Assembly (NCBI GenBank): GCA_026986885.1
Contig: JALSNT010000050.1
Coordinates: forward strand, 1 to 5,178
Source of the DNA: Desulfobulbaceae bacterium
Lineage (GTDB): Bacteria > Desulfobacterota > Desulfobulbia > Desulfobulbales > Desulfobulbaceae
Direction of reading: 5' to 3'
DNA length: 5,178 nt
Numbering within the stretch: position 1 is the first letter of the stretch; every line of letters begins with the position of its first letter. Below, piece by piece: positions 1 to 5,178 of this stretch. The notes beneath the pieces are model-generated. The model was not told the origin of the DNA and ran no database searches. It saw only the letters and a program-made list of their open reading frames with translations. A program made the position numbers and the translations under genes.

Positions 1-735
1 CACCTGCAGACCCTGCCCACCGGCAAAGGACGGCTGGTGGCGGTCATCGATACCGGCATTGATACAGGCCACCACGATCTTGCCGCCAAGCTGGCCCTGC
101 ACGCAAACTTTGTCGATCATTCCCCCTACCGGGGCGAGATCCACGGCACGGCGGTGGCCGGTATAATTGGCGCTGAAAAGGACGGCAGGGGAACGGCCGG
201 CATTGCCCCGCAAAGTCGATTACTTGGCCTGCGTGCCTGTGAGCAGTTACAAAAAGACAAGGCCGCGGGACGCTGCTACTCATCCTCCATTATCCGGGCC
301 CTTGACCGGGCCGTAACGGAAAAGGCTGATATAGTCAACATGAGTATCGGCACCACCGCGCCGGACAACATGGTGGCAGCGGCCCTGGATCAGGTGGCCG
401 ACAGCGGCGCCCTGCTGCTGGCCCCGGCAGGTAATGATCCCAGACGGTCGGCCCTGGCCTTTCCCGCCTCCCATCCCCGGGTGGTCAGTGTGGCCGGCAT
501 ACTGGAAAACGGCAGAAAATTTCCCAACAACCTGGTTGCGGACAAGGCCGACTGTATCCTGCCTGCCCAGTATATCCTCGCCACCCTGCCCGGCGGCCGG
601 GTCGGTTTTATGAACGGCACCTCCATGGCCGCAGCCGAAGCCTCCGGCCTGCTCGCCGCCATGCAGCCCGACACCGATACCTTTTCCTCCTGCCGGGCCA
701 CCAGGCACCTCTTTACCTGCCTGGCTGCAAAATAG
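1..735 (+). CDS. Subtilisin-like serine protease (S8 family), 5'-truncated
   Basis: The frame is open from base 1, so the N-terminus lies upstream; 244 codons remain. The GTG at 37 is internal to the catalytic domain and is unlikely to be the true start. Numbering from the first codon in the window, I see the catalytic Asp17 (VIDTGID), His48 (HGTAVAGIIGA), the oxyanion-hole Asn145 (APAGND) and the nucleophile Ser208 (NGTSMAAAEASG). All are in the order and approximate spacing of the subtilase fold, so the enzyme should be an active endopeptidase. The Ser motif departs from the usual GTSMAAPHVAG: Ala replaces Pro, and Glu-Ala replaces His-Val. Only about 36 residues follow the Ser, so the domain ends with the protein and there is no C-terminal extension or autotransporter barrel. 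Any signal peptide, propeptide or extra N-terminal domain is out of view. Subtilases of this kind are normally exported; that location is inferred, and the substrate is unknown. Confidence 0.93.
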   Translation, partial: HLQTLPTGKGRLVAVIDTGIDTGHHDLAAKLALHANFVDHSPYRGEIHGTAVAGIIGAEKDGRGTAGIAPQSRLLGLRACEQLQKDKAAGRCYSSSIIRALDRAVTEKADIVNMSIGTTAPDNMVAAALDQVADSGALLLAPAGNDPRRSALAFPASHPRVVSVAGILENGRKFPNNLVADKADCILPAQYILATLPGGRVGFMNGTSMAAAEASGLLAAMQPDTDTFSSCRATRHLFTCLAAK

Positions 736-748
736 CCGTACCCGCGTA

Positions 749-885
749 AGCGCCGAGATATCCGGTTCACCGCGGAGCGGTGGAACCAGCACGGGAGCGA
801 GCCACAGCACGCAAAAGAGGATACCGGAGGCGGGAATCCGCCCCGGCTTCCGGTTCTACTACGGTGAACCAGGCACCATGGCGCT
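749..885. repeat. Nested inverted-repeat element (about 137 bp)
   Basis: Outer arms AGCGCC (749-754) and GGCGCT (880-885) are perfect complements. After equal 9-nt spacers on both sides, a second perfect 9-bp pair follows: GGTTCACCG (764-772) with CGGTGAACC (862-870). Further in, GAACC (783-787) can pair with GGTTC (852-856), and GGCGG/CCGCC (829-833/838-842) makes a tight inner hairpin. Competing local hairpins also exist: GGTTCACCGC with GCGGTGGAACC (764-787, one bulged G), and GGTTC with GAACC (852-870). The sequence could be a palindromic intergenic repeat, a terminator-like structure for the protease gene (there is no T tract), or a structured RNA. I do not recognise it as a known RNA family. 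Confidence 0.6.
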
Positions 886-1001
886 CTGTGCCGCTGCATT
901 GATGATGAAAAATCAAAAAAAATCTGATTACCAGCAATTCTCAGCAACAAGGGATACCATCGCTTGCCGGTAAATGAACGTAAAAACGGATGGCTGTTTT
1001 T

Positions 1002-1012
1002 TGTTATATAAT
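1002..1012 (+). promoter_or_regulatory. Candidate -10 promoter element
   Basis: A perfect TATAAT occurs at 1007-1012. The overlapping TGTTATATA at 1002-1010 resembles an extended -10 (TGnTATAAT). No good TTGACA-like -35 lies 16-18 bp upstream. If used, it would start a leader of about 160 nt for the gene at 1178. The surrounding DNA is AT-rich, so a chance match is quite possible. Confidence 0.3.
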
Positions 1013-1168
1013 CAATATATTGCAAATACATTCCAAGAGCGATGTTATCCCTGATTTCCAGCCTGCTGAGTTTGGGTGGTAATCAATAAAAAAATGAACC
1101 TTTTAGAAAAAGCCACGCACCCAGGTACAGGACAACAACGAATTGTCGTACTGATAACCCATGAAAAT

Positions 1169-1174
1169 AGGAAG
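1169..1174 (+). promoter_or_regulatory. Ribosome binding site deciding the 1178/1181 start
   Basis: AGGAAG lies 3 nt before ATG 1178 and 6 nt before ATG 1181. The spacing slightly favours the second ATG. It supports starting here and not at the in-frame GTG at 1076, whose 34 extra codons would put a polar segment in front of the signal peptide. Confidence 0.6.
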
Positions 1175-1177
1175 AAC

Positions 1178-1687
1178 ATGATGAAGACACCCGCCCTGTT
1201 CCTGGCGCCGCTTTTTGTACTTTGCGGCGCCCTCCCCCAAATGGTCCCGGCTGCCACCAGGCCGGATATCGACCCCTGCACTCTCATTGCCCTGAAAGTG
1301 GTCTCCGCAGCCTTTCCGACTTTGCAAACCATGAAAAAACAGACCATCGGCCCCAACACCACCTGCAACTATCTCAACCGATCCGGCCTCTCCGGCCTGA
1401 TCGTCTCCGTACACAGAGACGACGGTATTTCCGCCCATACAATGATGGAAAACCTGGGCAAGGGCTACCGGGCCGTCGATGTCCCCGGACTCGGCGACGA
1501 GGCCGCCATGGCCGTTACCCTGCCGGAACCGAAATATGACATCCCCGGCGGCCTGGTGGCTGAGCTGTATATAAAAAAAGGGGACAGCGCCCTACTGCTG
1601 GCCCCGGCCAGGATCGAGGTCAAGGCCGGAGGATCGTCACTTGACCGATTAAAAAAACTCGCAGCCCGGATGCTTGACAGGCTGTAA
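1178..1687 (+). CDS. Small exported protein, DUF3558-like
   Basis: This is a 169-residue protein. The start is chosen at the ATGATG pair (1178 or 1181) because AGGAAG lies just upstream (1169-1174) and the sequence then begins with a signal peptide: Lys3, a hydrophobic core over residues 5-19, and probable cleavage after VPAA (23-26). Cys16 is preceded by Leu, so there is no proper lipobox. The mature part begins with a DPC motif (Cys34), has a second cysteine in TTCNY (Cys63) and then a beta-strand-like segment (GLIVSVHRDD). A PGLGDEA motif follows (103-109), and a C-terminal amphipathic helix is rich in Lys, Leu and Arg. The pattern of early DPC, a second Cys about 30 residues later, a GLGD-A turn and a hydrophobic final strand and helix resembles DUF3558-type extracytoplasmic domains. 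The two cysteines could form a disulfide. Its function is unknown. The gene stands alone, with gaps of more than 280 bp on both sides. Confidence 0.8.
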   Translation: MMKTPALFLAPLFVLCGALPQMVPAATRPDIDPCTLIALKVVSAAFPTLQTMKKQTIGPNTTCNYLNRSGLSGLIVSVHRDDGISAHTMMENLGKGYRAVDVPGLGDEAAMAVTLPEPKYDIPGGLVAELYIKKGDSALLLAPARIEVKAGGSSLDRLKKLAARMLDRL

Positions 1688-1705
1688 CAGATCGGTCAGG
1701 AAAAC

Positions 1706-1816
1706 ATGACAAAAAAAATGAATGAGGCAAACCTGTTGACCGACGACAGCAAATATCACAGGATTCCGGCGAATCAAATCATGTACATTGCTCAAAACAA
1801 CGGAACTACATCATAG
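1706..1816 (+). CDS. Doubtful small ORF, 36 codons
   Basis: A short ORF begins MTKKMNEANL and ends in QNNGTTS, then TAG. It is preceded by AGGA (1698-1701) at a 4-nt spacing and starts 18 bp after the stop of the small exported protein gene. It is hydrophilic, with no signal peptide, membrane segment or motif I recognise. Part of it (1764-1774) is an 11-base copy of sequence in the palindromic element at 1870-1880, which argues for repeat-derived or decayed DNA. The only positive evidence is the ribosome-binding-like sequence and position. It could be translationally coupled to the upstream gene, but it is more likely not a gene. Confidence 0.15.
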   Translation: MTKKMNEANLLTDDSKYHRIPANQIMYIAQNNGTTS

Positions 1817-1834
1817 AAAAAATTTCTGTTGAAA

Positions 1835-1840
1835 TATAAT
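1835..1840 (+). promoter_or_regulatory. Candidate -10 element upstream of lnt
   Basis: A perfect TATAAT lies 5 bp before the left end of the palindromic element. A transcript initiated from it would start at about 1847, so nearly the whole palindrome would be the 5' leader of lnt. No -35 match is evident at the proper spacing. This is a weak, inferred assignment. Confidence 0.28.
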
Positions 1841-1844
1841 GATC

Positions 1845-1963
1845 TCGTAAAAACTCTCTACAATCGTCTTTCCGGCGAATGCCGGAATCCAGAACGTATT
1901 GAAATCACTGGATTCCGGATCAAGTCCGGAATGACAAAATAGGCAAATTCGAACTTTTTACGA
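1845..1963. repeat. Palindromic MITE-like element with TCGTAAAAA ends
   Basis: The ends are perfect 9-bp inverted repeats: TCGTAAAAA (1845-1853) and TTTTTACGA (1955-1963). Inside is a strong stem: CCGGAATCCAG (1882-1892) pairs perfectly with CTGGATTCCGG (1908-1918) across a 15-nt loop. The pairing continues outward as GTC-TTCCGG (1866-1875) with CCGGAA-GAC (1926-1935). Each arm also carries a small palindrome of its own (CCGGCgaatGCCGG at 1872-1885; two TCCGGA copies on the right). The form (119 bp, short terminal inverted repeats, no coding capacity) matches non-autonomous palindromic repeats, and sequences of the GGATTCCGG type are familiar as dispersed intergenic repeats in bacteria. I see no clear target-site duplication. 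Confidence 0.75.
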
Positions 1964-1974
1964 ATTCATCAGAT

Positions 1975-3513
1975 ATGAGAGCGATGAAAAATAATATTTT
2001 AATAAAAAATCCAGCTTGGGCAATTGCTGGAGTTCTCTTTTCCGCTCTTCTCGTCACGGCCATATTTCCGCCGTTTGATCTTGGCTGGGCAGCATGGCTG
2101 GTCCTGGTGCCTTTGATTCTCGCCCTGCAGGGCCGCACACCTTTATCCGGTTTTTTTCTTGGCTGGTTGTATGGCCTGGCTGCCGCCTACGGGCTGTGCG
2201 GCTGGATATTCCAGGTACCGGGATTTCACTGGTATCACGGTGTACCTCTTGCCATGTATCTGGGGTTATATCCAGCTGTCTGGTCGGCTTTTTTATGTTC
2301 ATGCCGCAAAAACAACTGCCGCTTTATCTCTTTTTTGATACCTGCCCTCTGGCCTGTTCTTGATTATATAAAAGCTCATGCCGGTTTTTTATCCTGTCCC
2401 TGGACAACTTTTGATTTAAGCCAGCATGCGTTCCTGCCCCTGCTGCAAATCGCCTCCATCACCGGAGGGTACGGCATTACTTTTTTGATTATCATGGTCA
2501 ACCTGTCAATAGCCATGGCATTACAGCGGCATTCTCTGCGATCATTGACACTACCGATATTCCTCTGCTCTCTGACATTCTTTTACGGGTTCATGCAAAC
2601 CCATCTATCACCAGCAGGACCATCTATAACCGTTGCCGCTATACAGCCTGCTATCTTACGCCGTGAACGTAACAAGCAAAAAAACAGGGAGCATTGCAGA
2701 CAACGACTTGCGAAATTAACGCATCGGGCCGCAAAACAAGGGGCAGAGCTCATTGTATGGCCGGAAACCGCCTTAAAAAATTTGAGTAACAGGCCTGACA
2801 TCCTGCACTGGCTCCAGAAACTCTCTACTCAAACAGGAAGTTTTATCATTGCCGGTTTCTCCGAATTTGATAAATTCCAGAGGAATAACTCACCGTCTGC
2901 TCAACAAAATCTTCTTGATAATTATACATACAATTCTGCCTGCCTGGTCTCTCCTTCTGGAAAAAAATTTCCTCTGTATCATAAAAGACAACTTGTTCCC
3001 TTTGGTGAGTATCTACCGATCAAAGAGGTCATCAACTGGCCGGAGTGGTTTATTTCAAAGTTTAATGAAGTAACCGCCGGCAACAAAGCGATACTATACA
3101 CAATCCTAAACGGGATACGAGTCAGCCCGGTAATCTGCTGGGAAAATCTCTTCGCCGACATGATTCGTCATAATGTCCGGCAGGGAGCATCAATTATCGC
3201 CCACATGACAAATGATAACTGGTTCGGCATTACAGCAGCTTCCAGCCAGCATAACCTGGCCTCCATTATGAGAGCAGTAGAGAACCGAACACCAGTCATC
3301 CTCAGTTCCAATACAGGACCCTCGTTGATAATTGACTATCTGGGACAGGTTATCACAGCACCATCCGATCTTTTCAGCCAGACCTTTGTCCTTGCTTCTG
3401 TTCATCCAGGTATGGCAGGGTTGAGTTGGTATTCTCTGCATGGGAACTGCTTTATCTATGCCTGTGCGTTTATTTTACTTGTTAACATCGGAAAAAATAT
3501 TTTCAAAAAATGA
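1975..3513 (+). CDS. lnt: Apolipoprotein N-acyltransferase
   Basis: Lnt transfers an acyl chain from phospholipid to the amino group of the N-terminal diacylglyceryl-cysteine of lipoproteins. This is the last step of lipoprotein maturation, at the inner membrane. The protein has 512 residues, the same length as E. coli Lnt. Residues 12-206 are hydrophobic, with several membrane helices (for example 14-33, 38-52, 56-80, 117-134, 153-183, 191-206). Residues 217 to about 475 form the periplasmic carbon-nitrogen hydrolase domain. The triad is complete: Glu264 (VWPETALKN), Lys337 (YHKRQLVPFGEYLP) and Cys388 (VICWEN). NDNWFG (413-418) and RAVENRTP (433-440) are also as expected. A last hydrophobic helix (about 491-505) anchors the C-terminus. 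The start is either ATG 1975 or ATG 1984; neither has a strong ribosome binding site, though GAGAG precedes the second. A palindromic element ends 11 bp upstream, and none of lnt's frequent neighbours, such as corC/ybeX, is visible. Confidence 0.96.
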   Translation: MRAMKNNILIKNPAWAIAGVLFSALLVTAIFPPFDLGWAAWLVLVPLILALQGRTPLSGFFLGWLYGLAAAYGLCGWIFQVPGFHWYHGVPLAMYLGLYPAVWSAFLCSCRKNNCRFISFLIPALWPVLDYIKAHAGFLSCPWTTFDLSQHAFLPLLQIASITGGYGITFLIIMVNLSIAMALQRHSLRSLTLPIFLCSLTFFYGFMQTHLSPAGPSITVAAIQPAILRRERNKQKNREHCRQRLAKLTHRAAKQGAELIVWPETALKNLSNRPDILHWLQKLSTQTGSFIIAGFSEFDKFQRNNSPSAQQNLLDNYTYNSACLVSPSGKKFPLYHKRQLVPFGEYLPIKEVINWPEWFISKFNEVTAGNKAILYTILNGIRVSPVICWENLFADMIRHNVRQGASIIAHMTNDNWFGITAASSQHNLASIMRAVENRTPVILSSNTGPSLIIDYLGQVITAPSDLFSQTFVLASVHPGMAGLSWYSLHGNCFIYACAFILLVNIGKNIFKK

Positions 3514-3547
3514 ACCTTTTCCGTAAAATAAGTCACCATCAAATACA

Positions 3548-3690
3548 AGGTTTCCTTGAGAAGTAGATTTTTCGTTCGAGGGCAAGGAACAGGAAAATAA
3601 AAAAAAATCAACATATTAGTCATATGTGAACATTTTTCGTTTTCCGGAGACGTCAAGGTCGGACGAAAAGGCAATTTTTCAAGGTGACCT
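3548..3690. repeat. 143-bp imperfect palindrome between lnt and the next gene
   Basis: The outer arms, 3548-3579 and 3659-3690, are inverted complements at 24 of 32 positions by my count. They include AGGT..CCTTGA at the end and TTTTCGTtCGA inside (paired with TCGgACGAAAA). The centre is a 6-bp hairpin, ACATAT (3611-3616) with ATATGT (3622-3627), around a 5-nt loop. The midpoint of both arm pairs is base 3619. Between arms and centre the pairing is looser (GGAAAA matches across with a one-base offset). There is no reading frame with coding character. It looks like a non-autonomous palindromic element or a large hairpin RNA. It also lies where a terminator for lnt would be expected, but it lacks a classical GC stem plus T run. 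Confidence 0.68.
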
Positions 3691-3731
3691 GCAGGCAAAA
3701 AACAATACGCTCAACTGGTACTCTTTAATGT

Positions 3732-3737
3732 GAGGGA
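3732..3737 (+). promoter_or_regulatory. Ribosome binding site deciding the 3744 start
   Basis: GAGGGA is placed 6 nt before ATG 3744, a good Shine-Dalgarno match at good spacing. It supports the start at 3744 over the in-frame ATG at 3825. The latter would give a more usual signal-peptide length but has no comparable sequence before it. Confidence 0.65.
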
Positions 3738-3743
3738 TTAATA

Positions 3744-5178
3744 ATGAACTTACCGGAAAGACGGATATACATTTCACCCATTGGCCAGTCCGTACAATCA
3801 AATCACCACAGAAAACTCACTGATATGATAAAGCAAATCCTCCTTTCTATCCGGAAGTACTATTTTCCTCTTCCCGTTGCAGCCTTCCTGATCGTTGTCA
3901 ATATGCTTCTTTGTACGACAAGCACTGGATATGCAGTTATGCTTGACAGATCCGTGCCGGAACCGCCGGAGATAACAATACTTGGCACAGACAGCTATCC
4001 CGGCCATACTCCTTTTGCGGGCCACACTGGAAGCCGGACCTATACCTTTGATATTGATTTTCGGGTCGGAACAACTCATTTAGTTACTCAATGCTCAGCT
4101 ACATGGGACAGATTCGGCTCCTCATTATCCGTGTCATGCCCTAATTACGGGTCCGGCACATTTAACTGTGGCCAATATGACCCATTTTTAGCCCCGGAAG
4201 AAGGGAAAAAATGTACATTATCCAATATTAAACTTACAAAAAAACATGAGAATTATGCCGATGCCATTGCAAATACCTTAAAAACGTATTTTGCAAACAA
4301 ATGGTTTACAGATATCAAGGCAAGTATGAATCCAGTCCGCTTACGGCAGATGCAGCTCGAGATTCTGGCTAAAGATATGACACCGTGCGTACTGGAAAAG
4401 GGACAGACATGCACATGGAACCTGGCCCAATCTCTTGGACCGGCAGAGACGAAGGCGTTCAAAACAAAAGTTAATTTTCAAGCCGCCTTTCCTCCGGATG
4501 TAAAAATACCTGCCAATCCAGTCATATCCTATGTTATTGCTCCAGATGAGGGTCAACAAGTGATGGACATTAACGGCAATATTCTTGCCATGCCTTTAAC
4601 AACAACTGTCGATGGCACTTCGCATCACGGTGCAACACGCACCCTCCAAAGGCTGATGCCGGGAAAATATACCTTTTACGCAGAAATGATGACTGCGCTG
4701 ACGACCTCTGTTGCGAGCGACAAGGTAGCATTTGAGGTTAAAAGTGATATTGATCCGCATAACGCGCCGTTCATTATCTCACCCAAAGAAGAGCAGTGGT
4801 TTACAACACATAACGGCCCAAATTACCGCGTAAATGTAAAGGCACTCGTCCCAGTTAAATTTTTTGGAAATACATTTGATGCCGAAGTAGTAATTGAAGG
4901 GCGTCCTCACAATCAGCAGACACCATACAAGCCTTACAGCAACGACATCCTGACCAGTCTCAAACAGGAAAGTGTAATTGAATTTATTTATTACCCCGAA
5001 TGCAAAACAGGCATCATGGATATGCGTGTCAGGGCACGAATAATTTATAAGGGCAAGCCAACCGGCGAGTGGAGTGAATGGCGTCATTTCCATATAGGAG
5101 AAAAGAAATGGGACATGCCTCATAAAGCCTTCCGTTTTATCGCGCCGCTGAATAACCAAACATTTACCAGGACGGTAC
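3744..5178 (+). CDS. Unrecognised secreted protein with Ig-like domains, 3'-truncated
   Basis: The frame is open to the last base, giving at least 478 residues; the C-terminus is beyond the window. Residues 1-40 are polar and basic. They are followed by a hydrophobic segment (about 43-57), then CTTSTGYA with plausible signal-peptidase cleavage after Ala64. Cys57 is preceded by Leu-Leu, so a lipobox is unlikely. The exported part starts with a Pro-rich stretch and an aromatic, beta-rich region holding four cysteines (117, 132, 142, 157), suggestive of disulfides. A helical stretch follows (about 160-213), then Cys215 and Cys223 in a PCVLEKGQTCTWNL segment. From about 260 the sequence looks like tandem Ig-like or fibronectin-like domains: strand openings YVIAP (263-267), FIISP (343-347) and RFIAP (464-468), with domain-closing strands VAFEVKSD and WSEWRHFHI. 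The family and function are unknown to me. A surface-binding or adhesive role would fit, as inference only. Confidence 0.82.
   Translation, partial: MNLPERRIYISPIGQSVQSNHHRKLTDMIKQILLSIRKYYFPLPVAAFLIVVNMLLCTTSTGYAVMLDRSVPEPPEITILGTDSYPGHTPFAGHTGSRTYTFDIDFRVGTTHLVTQCSATWDRFGSSLSVSCPNYGSGTFNCGQYDPFLAPEEGKKCTLSNIKLTKKHENYADAIANTLKTYFANKWFTDIKASMNPVRLRQMQLEILAKDMTPCVLEKGQTCTWNLAQSLGPAETKAFKTKVNFQAAFPPDVKIPANPVISYVIAPDEGQQVMDINGNILAMPLTTTVDGTSHHGATRTLQRLMPGKYTFYAEMMTALTTSVASDKVAFEVKSDIDPHNAPFIISPKEEQWFTTHNGPNYRVNVKALVPVKFFGNTFDAEVVIEGRPHNQQTPYKPYSNDILTSLKQESVIEFIYYPECKTGIMDMRVRARIIYKGKPTGEWSEWRHFHIGEKKWDMPHKAFRFIAPLNNQTFTRTV

Larger units (their letters stand above)
886..1177. other. AT-rich intergenic region, no convincing gene
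   Basis: This stretch lies between the palindrome and the small exported protein. It has A/T runs and only short reading frames, such as 31 codons from ATG 878, which starts inside the palindrome. The coding frame of the next gene is open back to a GTG at 1076. The signal peptide and ribosome binding site of that gene sit at 1178, so the upstream part is best read as leader. The only regulatory candidate I see is the TATAAT at 1007-1012. Confidence 0.5.

Noticed and set aside
764..787. Rho-independent terminator for the subtilase gene
   Set aside because: The hairpin is stable, but no T-rich tract follows on the + strand, so it does not fit an intrinsic terminator.
878..973. 31-codon ORF from ATG 878
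   Set aside because: It starts inside the nested palindrome, has only AGG as a possible ribosome binding site, and its short product has no recognisable feature.
280..1031. Two long reverse-strand ORFs (280-810 and 390-1031)
   Set aside because: They lie opposite the subtilase gene, which has clear catalytic motifs. Their products are rich in Gly, Pro, Arg and Cys without motifs, typical of antisense shadows in GC-rich DNA and of the palindrome.
1076..1177. N-terminal extension of the small exported protein to GTG 1076
   Set aside because: The added 34 residues are polar and would precede the signal peptide. The ribosome binding site and the ATGATG pair at 1178 explain the start better.
3546..3558. 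CAAGG-TTT-CCTTG hairpin as terminator of lnt
   Set aside because: It has only 5 bp, and the T run is not directly after the stem. The sequence is also part of the larger palindrome.
3456..3698. Reverse-strand ORF of 80 codons across the lnt 3' end
   Set aside because: Most of it translates the 143-bp palindrome, and the rest overlaps the end of lnt. There is no sign of coding selection.
4779..5159. Reverse-strand ORF of 126 codons
   Set aside because: It is antisense to the long secreted protein, which has a good ribosome binding site and domain-like structure. The product shows no motif, and the open frame can be a by-product of the coding strand.
1..5178. CRISPR array, tRNA/rRNA, transposase, phage or defence genes
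   Set aside because: There are no regularly spaced direct repeats, no cloverleaf sequence, and no reading frame with motifs of these classes on either strand.

Overview
The window looks like chromosomal DNA from a Gram-negative bacterium with an outer membrane. The main reason is a complete apolipoprotein N-acyltransferase (Lnt) of 512 residues, which acts on outer-membrane-type lipoproteins. All four recognisable genes encode exported or membrane proteins on the + strand. The style of the intergenic palindromes (GGATTCCGG/CCGGAATCC type) would fit a Desulfobacterota-like or other proteobacterial genome, but that assignment is a guess. No marker gene in the window settles the taxonomy.

Layout: (1) positions 1-735 hold the 3' part of a subtilisin-family (S8) serine protease with all catalytic positions present. 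(2) Positions 736-1177 are noncoding and contain a nested inverted-repeat structure (749-885), then an AT-rich stretch with a possible -10 element. (3) Positions 1178-1687 encode a small exported protein with two cysteines that resembles DUF3558-type domains. (4) Positions 1688-1974 hold a doubtful 36-codon ORF and a 119-bp palindromic element with matching ends, which stops 11 bp before the next start. (5) Positions 1975-3513 encode Lnt. (6) Positions 3514-3743 hold a 143-bp imperfect palindrome whose arms are symmetric to the base about its centre. (7) From 3744 to the window end runs a long, unrecognised, secreted, cysteine-containing protein with apparent tandem Ig-like or fibronectin-like beta domains. 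It is cut off at base 5178.

Nothing indicates that these genes form one operon: every gap is more than 200 bp and each contains a long hairpin-forming sequence. Shared theme: the cell envelope and secretion. The left part (protease and small exported protein) is visibly richer in G+C than the right part (lnt and the secreted protein).

The items most worth following up are the unrecognised secreted protein and the three different long palindromes, one in each intergenic gap. I see no CRISPR array, tRNA, rRNA, transposase, phage gene or recognisable defence system. I could not confirm a new biological system here.
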